Both the position numbers and the translations under genes were made by a program. A stretch of DNA of 5,480 nt from contig JAGHBX010000626.1 of the NCBI GenBank assembly GCA_021160785.1, positions 1 through 5,480 of the forward strand, written 5' to 3'. This DNA is from Planctomycetota bacterium. GTDB taxonomy: Bacteria; Planctomycetota; Phycisphaerae; Sedimentisphaerales; Anaerohalosphaeraceae. The first letter of the stretch is position 1. Each line of letters opens with the position of its first letter. The notes under the pieces were generated by a model that was not told the origin of the DNA, did not search any database, and saw nothing but the letters and a program-made list of their open reading frames with translations. Positions 1 to 5,480 of this stretch are shown in pieces.

Positions 1-1
1 C

Positions 2-367
2 AGCAAGATTTGGACTTACAAGGGACTCGACCGCACACTCTCGACGGTGTCTATTTCTGACGGTTTACTTTACATAGCCGACGTTGCCGGGCGATTGCAC
101 TGTCTTAACGTTGACACCGGCGAAGTGCAATGGATTTACGAGTCCGACAGCCGGACGATTGCCTCGGCGCTGGTAGCCGACGGAAAGATTTTTCTGCCCA
201 CAGAGAAGCACCTCCACATCCTGGCCGCAGGAAACCAGATGAAGCTCCTGAGTCGCATCAGTCTGGGCGTGCCATCGTGGATTACTCCCGTCGCAGCTAA
301 CGGAACGCTTTACATCGCATCAAGGAATTACTTGTGGGCGGTGAAACACAAGGATGCCGAAAAATAA
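2..367 (+). CDS. PQQ-like beta-propeller repeat protein, C-terminal end (partial)
   Basis: The reading frame is open to the left edge and stops at TAA 365-367, so only the last ~121 residues are seen. An internal GTG at 47 could be mistaken for a start, but the frame continues upstream of it with similar sequence (KIWTYKGLDRTL). The peptide has propeller-blade signatures of the PQQ / BamB-like type: a strand pattern DGLLYIADVAGRLHCLNVDTGEVQW (residues ~20-44 of the visible part, broken here only for description), then two degenerate blades, VADGKIFLPTEKHLHIL and AANGTLYIASRNYLWAVK. The motif G-x-L-x-x-L-x-x-x-T-G-x-x-x-W is the classic PQQ repeat. Such proteins are usually periplasmic or outer-membrane associated; in planctomycetes many are uncharacterised and need not bind PQQ. 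Export cannot be judged because the N-terminus is missing. The family call is firm; the function is unknown. Its last bases overlap the U-tract of a minus-strand terminator. Confidence 0.82.
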   Translation, partial: SKIWTYKGLDRTLSTVSISDGLLYIADVAGRLHCLNVDTGEVQWIYESDSRTIASALVADGKIFLPTEKHLHILAAGNQMKLLSRISLGVPSWITPVAANGTLYIASRNYLWAVKHKDAEK

Positions 368-384
368 ACGCACGCAAAGCGTGC
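360..384 (-). terminator. Intrinsic terminator of the former minus-strand TPR gene
   Basis: On the minus strand GCACGC-TTT-GCGTGC (384 down to 370) forms a perfect 6-bp, GC-rich stem with a 3-nt loop, followed after one G by TTTATTTTT (368-360). This is a normal intrinsic terminator reading leftwards. On the plus strand the stem is followed by CTCCACCCC, so it is not a typical terminator for the propeller gene that ends at 367. It lies 12 nt beyond the stop of the TPR remnant, as expected if it once served that gene. The U-tract overlaps the last codons of the propeller gene. Confidence 0.6.
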
Positions 385-395
385 CTCCACCCCAT

Positions 396-491
396 TTAGC
401 TCTCAGCCCGCCGATACATAGGCTCAGCCTCATCAAGCCGATTCGTAGCCTCCAGCAACCCCGCCAGATTATTCAGAGTCACAGCGACGTG
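396..491 (-). pseudogene. 3' remnant of a tetratricopeptide-repeat (TPR) protein gene
   Basis: Read on the minus strand from 491 to the TAA at 398-396, the frame encodes 31 residues beginning HVAVTLNNLAGLLEA and continuing TNRLDEAEPMYRRAES. This is an almost consensus TPR of the kinesin-light-chain type (LNNLAxLLxATxRLxEAEPxYRRA) that is common in large planctomycete and cyanobacterial TPR proteins. Immediately upstream in the same frame is a TAA (494-492), and beyond it the sequence no longer resembles TPR. Only the last repeat of a former gene therefore seems to be left, with no start or ribosome site of its own. A minus-strand terminator follows 12 nt after the stop, which fits the 3' end of a once complete gene. 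The break coincides with a hairpin (484-500) and lies close to a palindromic element (527-665). Decay by insertion or deletion is inferred. The TPR identification rests on clear sequence pattern. Confidence 0.72.
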
Positions 492-500
492 TTACGTCGC
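484..500. repeat. Short perfect inverted repeat at the TPR break point
   Basis: GCGACGT (484-490), a 3-nt GTT spacer and ACGTCGC (494-500) form a perfect 7-bp stem. It straddles the exact place where TPR-like coding on the minus strand ends, and it contains the in-frame TAA. No U-tract follows on either strand, so it is not an ordinary terminator. It may be a junction left by a rearrangement or part of the neighbouring repeat element. Confidence 0.45.
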
Positions 501-599
501 CTGCCGCGTCGAAGCAAAGTGAAGACTGGTTAAATTAAAGGTCCGCAATACGAATGGCGGTTCGTTAAGGCTGCTATAACCCGATTTTTGGGCTGTCAT
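492..599 (-). other. Candidate 35-codon small ORF within the palindromic element
   Basis: An ATG at 599-597 (minus) opens 35 codons up to TAA 494-492. The product starts MTAQKSGYSSLNEPPF and ends HFASTRQAT. A strong AGGAGG (617-612) lies 12 nt upstream, slightly further than ideal. The peptide has no signal sequence, membrane segment or motif that I recognise. Much of the frame overlaps the arms and loop of the 527-665 palindrome, so the base composition is set by that repeat and the frame may be accidental. It is in phase with the downstream TPR remnant, separated only by the TAA. I would not call it a gene without conservation in other copies. Confidence 0.2.
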
Positions 600-665
600 A
601 GCCGTTTTCTTCCTCCTAAGCAACCGCCATTCGTCCGCGATACCTATTTTGGCACATTTTAACCA
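527..665. repeat. 139-bp imperfect palindromic element (MITE-like or structured RNA)
   Basis: The outer arms are TGGTTAAA (527-534) and TTTAACCA (658-665), perfect 8-bp complements. The inner arms are CGAATGGCGGTT (551-562) and AACCGCCATTCG (622-633), perfect 12-bp complements. Between these the arms match irregularly (AGGT/ACCT, CCGC/GCGG). Inside the 59-nt centre, TTAAGG (565-570) partly pairs with CCTAA (615-619), and GGCT (569-572) complements AGCC (600-603). The nested arrangement would fold into one long hairpin on either strand. No transposase is present, so it could be a non-autonomous mobile element or a dispersed intergenic repeat. It lies next to the broken end of a TPR gene. The palindrome is directly seen; its nature is inference, as copy number in the genome cannot be seen here. 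Confidence 0.55.
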
Positions 666-734
666 CTATCTCATCTCTCATTCGCGGAATAATTGAAGGG
701 TCATTATCCATTATCGAAAAACTCAAAATAATTG

Positions 735-762
735 TTGCAACCATTACTAATTCCTATATAAT
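735..762 (+). promoter_or_regulatory. Sigma-70-like promoter for the LamG protein gene
   Basis: TTGCAA (735-740, four of six matches to TTGACA) and a perfect TATAAT (757-762) are separated by 16 nt, in strongly AT-rich DNA. Transcription would start near 769-771. The next substantial coding sequence on this strand is the LamG gene at 1141, which leaves a leader of about 370 nt. No closer equally good promoter was found by eye before 1141, although the AT-rich leader makes chance matches likely. Confidence 0.5.
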
Positions 763-769
763 TATAAGT

Positions 770-1140
770 TCTTTGAGCGTTACTGCTGCTGCGAATATAT
801 TTTGCGGTGATGATAGTTTTTATCGAGGGTCTCTCATGCCAAGAGGGTTGATAAGAATCTCTCTCATCAGACAGCATCTGGTTGTGTTGGTTTTGAAATA
901 TGCCGTTTGCAGACTTGCCGGTCTACCCTTTTTTTCGATTTCATTTTATCATTTCTTACACGGAGAATTTCTATCTCGACGGAGGTGTTCGACCAATATC
1001 TTTTATTGTTCCGAAAGTTCATTTATCAATGCCTGGTTTGGCAGGCAAAAGGAGGTAGTGTGATGAAGTTAATTTTTTTCAACTGATCGTTAATAGCGGA
1101 CTTTAGCAATAAACTGTCAACTTAATCGGAGGTATTTACA
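770..1140 (+). other. Long AT-rich 5' leader of the LamG gene
   Basis: No convincing gene lies here. The leader has three GGAGG Shine-Dalgarno-like sites (981-985, 1051-1055, 1128-1132) spaced 70 and 77 nt apart; only the last precedes the large gene. There are small inverted repeats. TGATAAGA (864-871) nearly complements TCTCATCA. AGAC (911-914) pairs with GTCT (921-924), followed by seven Ts at 929-935. GCCTG (1031-1035) pairs with CAGGC (1042-1046) just ahead of the second GGAGG. A frame from a TTG at 773 to the TGA at 1061-1063 gives 96 residues with no recognisable family and a non-protein-like composition, so I treat it as chance. I do not recognise a known riboswitch class. Post-transcriptional control is possible but unproven. 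Confidence 0.4.
1063..1086 (+). other. Possible 7-codon leader peptide ORF
   Basis: The ATG at 1063-1065 begins MKLIFFN followed by TGA (1084-1086). It has a textbook ribosome site, AAAAGGAGG ending at 1055 with a 7-nt spacer, at least as good as that of the large gene downstream. The ATG overlaps the TGA of the upstream 773 frame (TGATG). A small stem (1031-1046) precedes the ribosome site. It could be a regulatory leader peptide, the remains of a signal-peptide start, or a chance match. The LamG start lies 54 nt after its stop, so direct translational coupling is unlikely. Confidence 0.25.
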
Positions 1141-4113
1141 ATGAAAATTAATACAGTTTCATATTGTATGTTGTTTTTGGCAACGGTAGTGATGGCCACG
1201 TTTGCCGTCGCCGATTCACCGGTAACGACGGGACTCGTTAAGCACGTCGACGCAAGTGCCTTCACCGGGCTTAATGACAGCGACCCCGTTTCTGTCTGGC
1301 CGGATTTAGCCGGCTACGATGACATGGTTACGTACGCCGGTGAACCTACATACGTAACAGGTGTTATCAACGGCCTGCCGGTAGTCCGGTTTAACGGTGA
1401 TGGCGGTCTGGTAGCGACTACTGAGACTACACATTTCAGTGGCGACCAGCCGCACACAGTCTTCGTCGTGGCGATTGCGACAGAATTTTCCGGCAATGCC
1501 AGATGCCTCTGGCAAATCGGTAGAAATTCCGGTGGAAAATATTCATCATTCGCTCTTGAATCAGCCAGTTCGATCGGCAACCGAATGGGAAATGGGTATA
1601 ACAAATTTATCCCCAGTCCGCCGTATGTTTTGGGCGGAGCGGATCTATTTGTCAGCGGGTATTCCGGCGGAGGGTACGTTAATTATTCATTGGATATCAA
1701 TGGTGCAGCAATACCTGCTAATCCGAATAACCCCAATAATAAAATGAGTATGGACGAAAGCACTATTCGTGTAGGAAACAAGAATAATGATACTGCAAGT
1801 TTTAATGGGGATATTGCGGAAGTTCTGTTTTTCAATCGTTCACTTTCAGCAGATGAAGAGAATGAAGTTGGTCATTATCTTGCAACAAAATATGGCCTTA
1901 CCACATCGTATACTGAACCGACGTTCTATCTTCTTAATTATAGTCCTGCTGACGGCGCCCAGCGAGTTGGTCAGGATACTCAGTTGAGTTGGGATGCTCA
2001 CGGTGTTGATGGAACTCCTACCTACAAAGTGTATTTCGGAGACGAACCTAATGATGTTGATCCGCTTCACACACCTGGCCCAGTTACGACTACACAGGAC
2101 ACTTTTTATGCGCCTACAACAGCTCTTGCACCGGCTACAGTATATTATTGGCGAGTAGAGGCTACTGTTGACAGCAATAGCATAGAGGGCGATATTTTAA
2201 CATTTACCACTGGTGGCGATATTGCCAATCTGTCTCCTGATGGTTCAATTGGTCTTGCTACTGATGAGCTTACAATAAGCTGGGCGGCTGAATCGGCCGA
2301 ATCTACTTACATCGATGGATATAATGTGTATCTCGGAGAGACTCTTCCTGGAACTCCTACTGATACGGTTACTGAAAATCAGTGGATGGTATCGGGATTA
2401 ACAGATGATACCATATATCAATGTAAAGTTGAAAGCCTGCACGATGGCTCACCGGTAGGCGAAGCTACTGTTAGCTTTACAACGGGTAAACTTGCCGGTT
2501 ACTGGCCATTCGATGACAACCTGACAGATATCATTGATGCCAATGATGCTTCAAGAGCCGATCCTCAGTATGCATCCGGCTTTATTAACGAAGGTTCTGC
2601 GGCTGATTTTGCAGGTGATCTTGGCAACGACCCGGTCGTTGTTCCATTATTACATGCAGTCGGTGCAACAGCAAACTGGACGATCAGTTTTTGGGAATAC
2701 AGCTACGCCGACGGCGGCGGATGGGAATCCATACTTGGTTGCGGTACGGATAACGACGGATGGAAGACATTTGAGTTCGGTCGTTACACCTCTAACCGTT
2801 ATGTATTTGGTCTGAATCAGGGCGGTGGTTATGATTATTCGCCGGATGATTCCAGCTTCCTCAGAGAAGGATGGCATTTCCATGCAATTTCTCACAATAG
2901 CGAAGCCAGAACTATTGACTGGTATGTCGATGGCGGTCTCATAAAAACATACACCGGGACAAACGTAACCCTTGCCCCGGACTTGTATGTTGGGAACGTT
3001 AAAGGTCTTTCTCAGCCGTTCAACGGAAAAGTTGATGATCTTAAGCTCTATAGCAGACCTCTAAGCGCCGGACAGGTATTGCAGGCCTATATTGACGGTG
3101 TAAATGGCGCGCCTATCAATCCGGTTCCAGCCAGTGGTTCGCAGGATATGCCATGGGATCCAACTCTCCAATGGATTCTTGTTGAGGTTCCAACAGGAAT
3201 ATCGATCGAAGTTGGCAAACTACCGGATCTTTCAGATGCGACACCTATTGCTCTGGCAGCCGATGCTACCAGTTTTGATGTCTTAGCAGGCCTTGGCGTC
3301 AAACTCGATCCGTCCACGGGATACTTCTGGAGAGTTACCGCTACATATCCTGCTAAAACGTCCGCAGGACCAATATGGTTCTTCACTGTACGCGATTTGT
3401 TGGGTGATATAAGTGGTAACCTGGTGGTTAATACTGGCGATGTCCCTCTAATGGCTGATATGTGGCTCGATGACGCCTTCTTAACCGTGCCATCCGGGAC
3501 CGAGTATGACTTTGTAGATCAGGAAGTTTGGGGTGCAGACCCTAATCTCGAGGATTATGATGCCTATGTTACCCCTGGCGGACCTTGGGGAGAAAGTAAA
3601 TTATCGGTTAAGACCGATCCTACGGATCCGAATGGGCTTTTTGATCTTCCGAGCCAGACACTTCTTTGGACAGCTTGGGGTGAAGGTCAGCAACTTTGCG
3701 GTCTTGTTTTCCCGGAAAGTGTTAACTTTAACGACTTTGATAAATTCGGCTTCTGGGCTTATCAAACAGGGTGTAGCGGCAATATGCAGTTTCGTCCTAT
3801 CGAAGAAGGAACCTTTAACCGACCATTTACGAAAACCGTTTACGGTTTTGGGAGTAACAACGACAAATGGCATAGATACGAGTGGGAAATTGGTGCTCAA
3901 GCCAGCGCCAATATCTACAAAGTCGATATCTGGGTTGCGGGTACTGACTTCACTATAGAGTATGGTAATTGGTACCTGGTTAAGGACGGTGTCGAAGTTG
4001 AAGTTTGCCTGGAAGAAAATCGGATTCCTGAGGACCTTAATTCTGACTGCTTGGTAAACCTGCTTGATTTGGCGGTCATGGGTGGAGATTGGATGCTGGA
4101 TGCAAGCAACTAA
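1141..4113 (+). CDS. Secreted LamG / FN3-like multidomain protein with split dockerin-like motif
   Basis: 990 residues, complete. The start is set by GGAGG (1128-1132) 8 nt before ATG. Residues 1-24 are a Sec signal peptide with probable cleavage after AVA (24|25). Domains by pattern: ~27-257 LamG/concanavalin-like, ending FNGDIAEVLFFNR (221-233); ~260-358 and ~360-449 two FN3-like repeats, each ending in TFTTG or SFTTG; ~451-652 second LamG (starts LAGYWPFDDNL, ends FNGKVDDLKLYSRPLS); ~657-749 third FN3-like repeat (FWRVTATYP); 754-778 first dockerin-like EF loop (GDISGNLVVNTGDV); ~780-956 a tryptophan-rich domain resembling carbohydrate-binding beta-sandwiches but not assignable by eye; 963-987 second loop (DLNSDCLVNLLDLAVMGGDW). 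No catalytic domain is evident, so binding or surface assembly is more likely than hydrolysis. No membrane anchor or PEP-CTERM tail follows. It has its own promoter and terminator and is apparently monocistronic. The domain order is firm in outline; the ligand is unknown. Confidence 0.88.
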   Translation: MKINTVSYCMLFLATVVMATFAVADSPVTTGLVKHVDASAFTGLNDSDPVSVWPDLAGYDDMVTYAGEPTYVTGVINGLPVVRFNGDGGLVATTETTHFSGDQPHTVFVVAIATEFSGNARCLWQIGRNSGGKYSSFALESASSIGNRMGNGYNKFIPSPPYVLGGADLFVSGYSGGGYVNYSLDINGAAIPANPNNPNNKMSMDESTIRVGNKNNDTASFNGDIAEVLFFNRSLSADEENEVGHYLATKYGLTTSYTEPTFYLLNYSPADGAQRVGQDTQLSWDAHGVDGTPTYKVYFGDEPNDVDPLHTPGPVTTTQDTFYAPTTALAPATVYYWRVEATVDSNSIEGDILTFTTGGDIANLSPDGSIGLATDELTISWAAESAESTYIDGYNVYLGETLPGTPTDTVTENQWMVSGLTDDTIYQCKVESLHDGSPVGEATVSFTTGKLAGYWPFDDNLTDIIDANDASRADPQYASGFINEGSAADFAGDLGNDPVVVPLLHAVGATANWTISFWEYSYADGGGWESILGCGTDNDGWKTFEFGRYTSNRYVFGLNQGGGYDYSPDDSSFLREGWHFHAISHNSEARTIDWYVDGGLIKTYTGTNVTLAPDLYVGNVKGLSQPFNGKVDDLKLYSRPLSAGQVLQAYIDGVNGAPINPVPASGSQDMPWDPTLQWILVEVPTGISIEVGKLPDLSDATPIALAADATSFDVLAGLGVKLDPSTGYFWRVTATYPAKTSAGPIWFFTVRDLLGDISGNLVVNTGDVPLMADMWLDDAFLTVPSGTEYDFVDQEVWGADPNLEDYDAYVTPGGPWGESKLSVKTDPTDPNGLFDLPSQTLLWTAWGEGQQLCGLVFPESVNFNDFDKFGFWAYQTGCSGNMQFRPIEEGTFNRPFTKTVYGFGSNNDKWHRYEWEIGAQASANIYKVDIWVAGTDFTIEYGNWYLVKDGVEVEVCLEENRIPEDLNSDCLVNLLDLAVMGGDWMLDASN

Positions 4114-4156
4114 TTAACAGCCACTTATGACCACAACAACGTTGAGAGCAAAAACC

Positions 4157-4196
4157 GGCTGGGGCATCTTAAGATGCCCCAGCCTTTTATTATATT
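4157..4196 (+). terminator. Rho-independent terminator of the LamG gene, possibly bidirectional
   Basis: Bases 4157-4184 are a perfect 28-bp palindrome: stem GGCTGGGGCATC, TTAA loop, GATGCCCCAGCC, followed by TTTTATTATATT (4185-4196). This is a very strong intrinsic terminator, 44 nt after the LamG stop codon. Read on the minus strand the same stem is followed by GGTTTTTGC, a short U-run. It could therefore also end transcripts of the converging DUF6807 gene, whose stop is at 4359. Confidence 0.9.
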
Positions 4197-4233
4197 CCTC
4201 TTAATTACCTTCACACCTCGCCACCCCAAAATA

Positions 4234-4303
4234 GTAAATATGGAACATCCGCCATGGCGGAGTAAATCGTAAATATGGTACGTCTGCCCGCGGCGGAGTC
4301 AAT
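4234..4303. repeat. Tandem pair of ~35-nt hairpin-forming repeats
   Basis: Copy 1 begins at 4234 and copy 2 at 4269. Both start GTAAATATGG, continue with a similar 7-nt stretch (AACATCC / TACGTCT), and end in a GC-rich inverted repeat plus GGCGGAGT. In copy 1 TCCGCCATGGCGGA (4248-4261) is a perfect 14-bp palindrome. In copy 2 TCTGCC (4283-4288) pairs with GGCGGA (4292-4297) using one G-U wobble, around a CGC loop. The stem is thus kept although the sequence differs. The pair lies between two convergent genes, in the probable 3' untranslated part of the DUF6807 transcript. With only two copies and no spacer it is not a CRISPR; a dispersed intergenic palindromic repeat is the best description. 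Confidence 0.6.
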
Positions 4304-4358
4304 TACAATTTCCCATTCAGAAAGGGGAACAGGAATGAACGGCCAGATCAACCTGCGT

Positions 4359-5318
4359 CTATCCTTTGGCCCACTGTTCATACACCTGGTCCAGGGCCGC
4401 CTCTTTCGGATCGCCGGCGTGAAGCGCAACTTTATACCTCAGCCTGAGCGTTTGCCCCTTCGCCAGTCGCCACGGCTGCTTCTGAAAGTTCAGCGGCGAA
4501 GGCGACAGATGGCCGTAGTCGCGAGTAAACCAGATCGCAGGCCAGGGGTTATTCGGATGCGTCATCACCGCGATGCCTTCGACCAGGTCGCCGCGGCCCC
4601 TGCGTTTGCCGTGAAAGCCGCACCATCTCGCCTCCTTGCCGTATGTACCCTTGGCGCCAACGCCGCCTTCGGAATTGGCGAGCACTCCGCCATAAGTCGG
4701 TGATATGTCCGAAGCGGCTCGAATCGCAAAGAACGAGTGCTTCGCCTTTTTAACCTCGACATCCTCCACTGCGGTAAGCGTGAAATCGCAGTCGATACAC
4801 CATAAGCGATCACTCACCGCCGTCACGACAAACCTGCGCTCATCTCGCATCGGCGAACCGGAATCCTTGCTTACCCACTGACATTTATCGAGTATCTCCG
4901 CCGAACTCTTCGTTACCTCGCCGAGCGCCAACTCAACCGACCGTATCTGCCCCCCCTCCAACGAGCCGTCGCCCCAGTAGTCGCCGCCATTCATCGGCTC
5001 ACAGCCTAACCACAGCCCCCGATGATGCGGATAAGGCAAAGCCGACTCACTCGTCAGAGACATCCCCGACACAGGCCCGTTGACCGGGCAGAAATACGGA
5101 TACTTGAGACTCTCATGCGCCCGATAGCTCGTAAGCGGCATGTTATTAAGCCGCACCAGCACATTGGCGCCATTGCGATACGCCGTCAAACCCTTAGCCT
5201 CCGGCACTGGCTCGGTGTAATCAACCGCCACGGCCCTTTCGCACGGCAATAACCCCGCAGCCAAACCAAACAAAGCCGCCGATCCACCTCGCAAAAAATC
5301 ACGTCTGCCAATATCCAT
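4359..5318 (-). CDS. DUF6807 (PmoA-family) protein, Tat-exported
   Basis: 319 residues, complete. ATG at 5318-5316 with GAGGAG (5332-5327) 8 nt upstream; stop TAG 4361-4359. The N-terminus carries a twin-arginine signal, RRDFLRG (5-11), a hydrophobic stretch (13-24) and a likely cleavage site after AVA (31), so the protein is probably exported folded. The mature part matches the DUF6807 / 'methane oxygenase PmoA' Pfam family: YRAHESLKYPYFCPVNGP (65-82), SGMSLTSE (84-91), PYPHHRGLWLG (95-105), NGGDYW (110-115), KHSFFAIR (193-200), YGG (209-211), GKEARWC (227-233) and MTHPNNPWPAIWFTRDYG (252-269). The paired histidines 98-99 and D113 look like active or ligand-site candidates, but the reaction is not established. 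Despite the family name it is not the membrane subunit of particulate methane monooxygenase, and no partner subunits are nearby. The gene is convergent with the LamG gene and more GC-rich. Family assignment is confident, function open. Confidence 0.9.
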   Translation of the reverse strand: MDIGRRDFLRGGSAALFGLAAGLLPCERAVAVDYTEPVPEAKGLTAYRNGANVLVRLNNMPLTSYRAHESLKYPYFCPVNGPVSGMSLTSESALPYPHHRGLWLGCEPMNGGDYWGDGSLEGGQIRSVELALGEVTKSSAEILDKCQWVSKDSGSPMRDERRFVVTAVSDRLWCIDCDFTLTAVEDVEVKKAKHSFFAIRAASDISPTYGGVLANSEGGVGAKGTYGKEARWCGFHGKRRGRGDLVEGIAVMTHPNNPWPAIWFTRDYGHLSPSPLNFQKQPWRLAKGQTLRLRYKVALHAGDPKEAALDQVYEQWAKG

Positions 5319-5397
5319 ATCAATATCTCCTCAACTGACATTTCCCATATAACATTTTATGTCTTAGCACAGCACCGCACCGGGCTTCTTTTCTAAT

Positions 5398-5426
5398 AGA
5401 ATATCAATACTGTCTCAAAAACTCAA
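5398..5426 (-). promoter_or_regulatory. Possible promoter of the DUF6807 gene
   Basis: On the minus strand TTGAGT (5426-5421) and TATTCT (5403-5398) are 17 nt apart, each matching the sigma-70 consensus at four of six positions. This would give a leader of about 70 nt before the ATG at 5318. The match is modest and other AT-rich combinations nearby are possible. No gene was seen between 5319 and the right edge, so a promoter for the minus-strand gene is expected in this stretch or just beyond it. Confidence 0.3.
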
Positions 5427-5480
5427 GCTTTCCAACAAGAGCCACAGGGCAACCGCATCTTATCAGTATCAAAAATGTGG

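Noticed and set aside
911..935. Stem AGAC/GTCT followed by seven Ts as an intrinsic terminator in the leader
   Set aside because: Only a 4-bp stem, and the T-run starts 4 nt after it; too weak to call. Kept only as part of the leader description.
773..1063. 96-codon plus-strand frame starting at TTG in the leader
   Set aside because: It has a rare start with no ribosome site, no recognisable motif, a Cys/Phe/Ser-rich composition typical of AT-rich noncoding DNA, and lies just after the best promoter's expected start point.
770..1140. Known riboswitch class in the leader
   Set aside because: No recognisable conserved core of a common class was seen; the small stems are unremarkable for a region of this length.
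3533..3958. 141-codon plus-strand frame inside the LamG gene
   Set aside because: It is a shifted frame within a clear signal-peptide multidomain gene, with no motif or ribosome site of its own.
4234..4303. CRISPR-like array
   Set aside because: Only two copies, directly abutting with no unique spacers, and diverged between copies; no cas genes.
4275..4703. 142-codon plus-strand frame opposite the DUF6807 gene
   Set aside because: It is antisense to a gene with strong family motifs, and its Arg-rich low-complexity product (e.g. VQRRRRQMAV) is typical of a shadow of GC-rich coding.
4359..5318. Particulate methane monooxygenase subunit (pmoA)
   Set aside because: The name comes from the Pfam label only; the protein is a soluble Tat-exported DUF6807 member without the transmembrane helices or pmoCAB neighbours.

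Overview
The window is a stretch of bacterial chromosome that looks like a planctomycete, most likely class Phycisphaerae. This is an inference from gene content. The evidence is a large secreted LamG / fibronectin-III-like protein with dockerin-like motifs of the type DLNSDCxVNLLDLAVMGxDWM, a Tat-exported DUF6807 ('PmoA family') protein, a PQQ-type beta-propeller tail, and a kinesin-light-chain-like TPR remnant. No rRNA, tRNA, transposase or CRISPR array is visible.

Layout: (1) Bases 2-367, plus strand, are the 3' end of a PQQ-like beta-propeller gene cut by the left edge. (2) Bases 360-665 are a non-coding patch. On the minus strand it holds the last repeat of a broken TPR gene, still followed by its own intrinsic terminator, which overlaps the end of the propeller gene. 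Beside it lies a 139-bp imperfect palindrome. (3) Bases 666-1140 are AT-rich. They contain a good sigma-70-like promoter (TTGCAA, 16 nt, TATAAT) and then an unusually long leader of about 370 nt. The leader has three GGAGG sites, the middle one serving a 7-codon reading frame. (4) Bases 1141-4113 encode a 990-residue secreted multidomain protein (LamG, two FN3-like, LamG, FN3-like, half dockerin, unassigned beta domain, half dockerin). (5) Bases 4114-4358 hold a perfect-palindrome terminator and a tandem pair of hairpin-forming 35-nt repeats. (6) Bases 4359-5318, minus strand, encode the DUF6807 protein, convergent with the large gene. Bases 5319-5480 are its upstream region.

The two complete genes both encode exported proteins and probably act outside the cytoplasm. 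The LamG protein plausibly binds carbohydrate or takes part in cell-surface assembly. The DUF6807 protein has no settled biochemical role. They converge on a shared, potentially bidirectional terminator and are separate transcription units, so nothing shows that they work together. I see no convincing new multigene system. The points most worth a second look are the dockerin motif split by a whole domain, the broken TPR gene beside a palindromic element, the long leader with a mini-ORF, and the tandem hairpin repeats.
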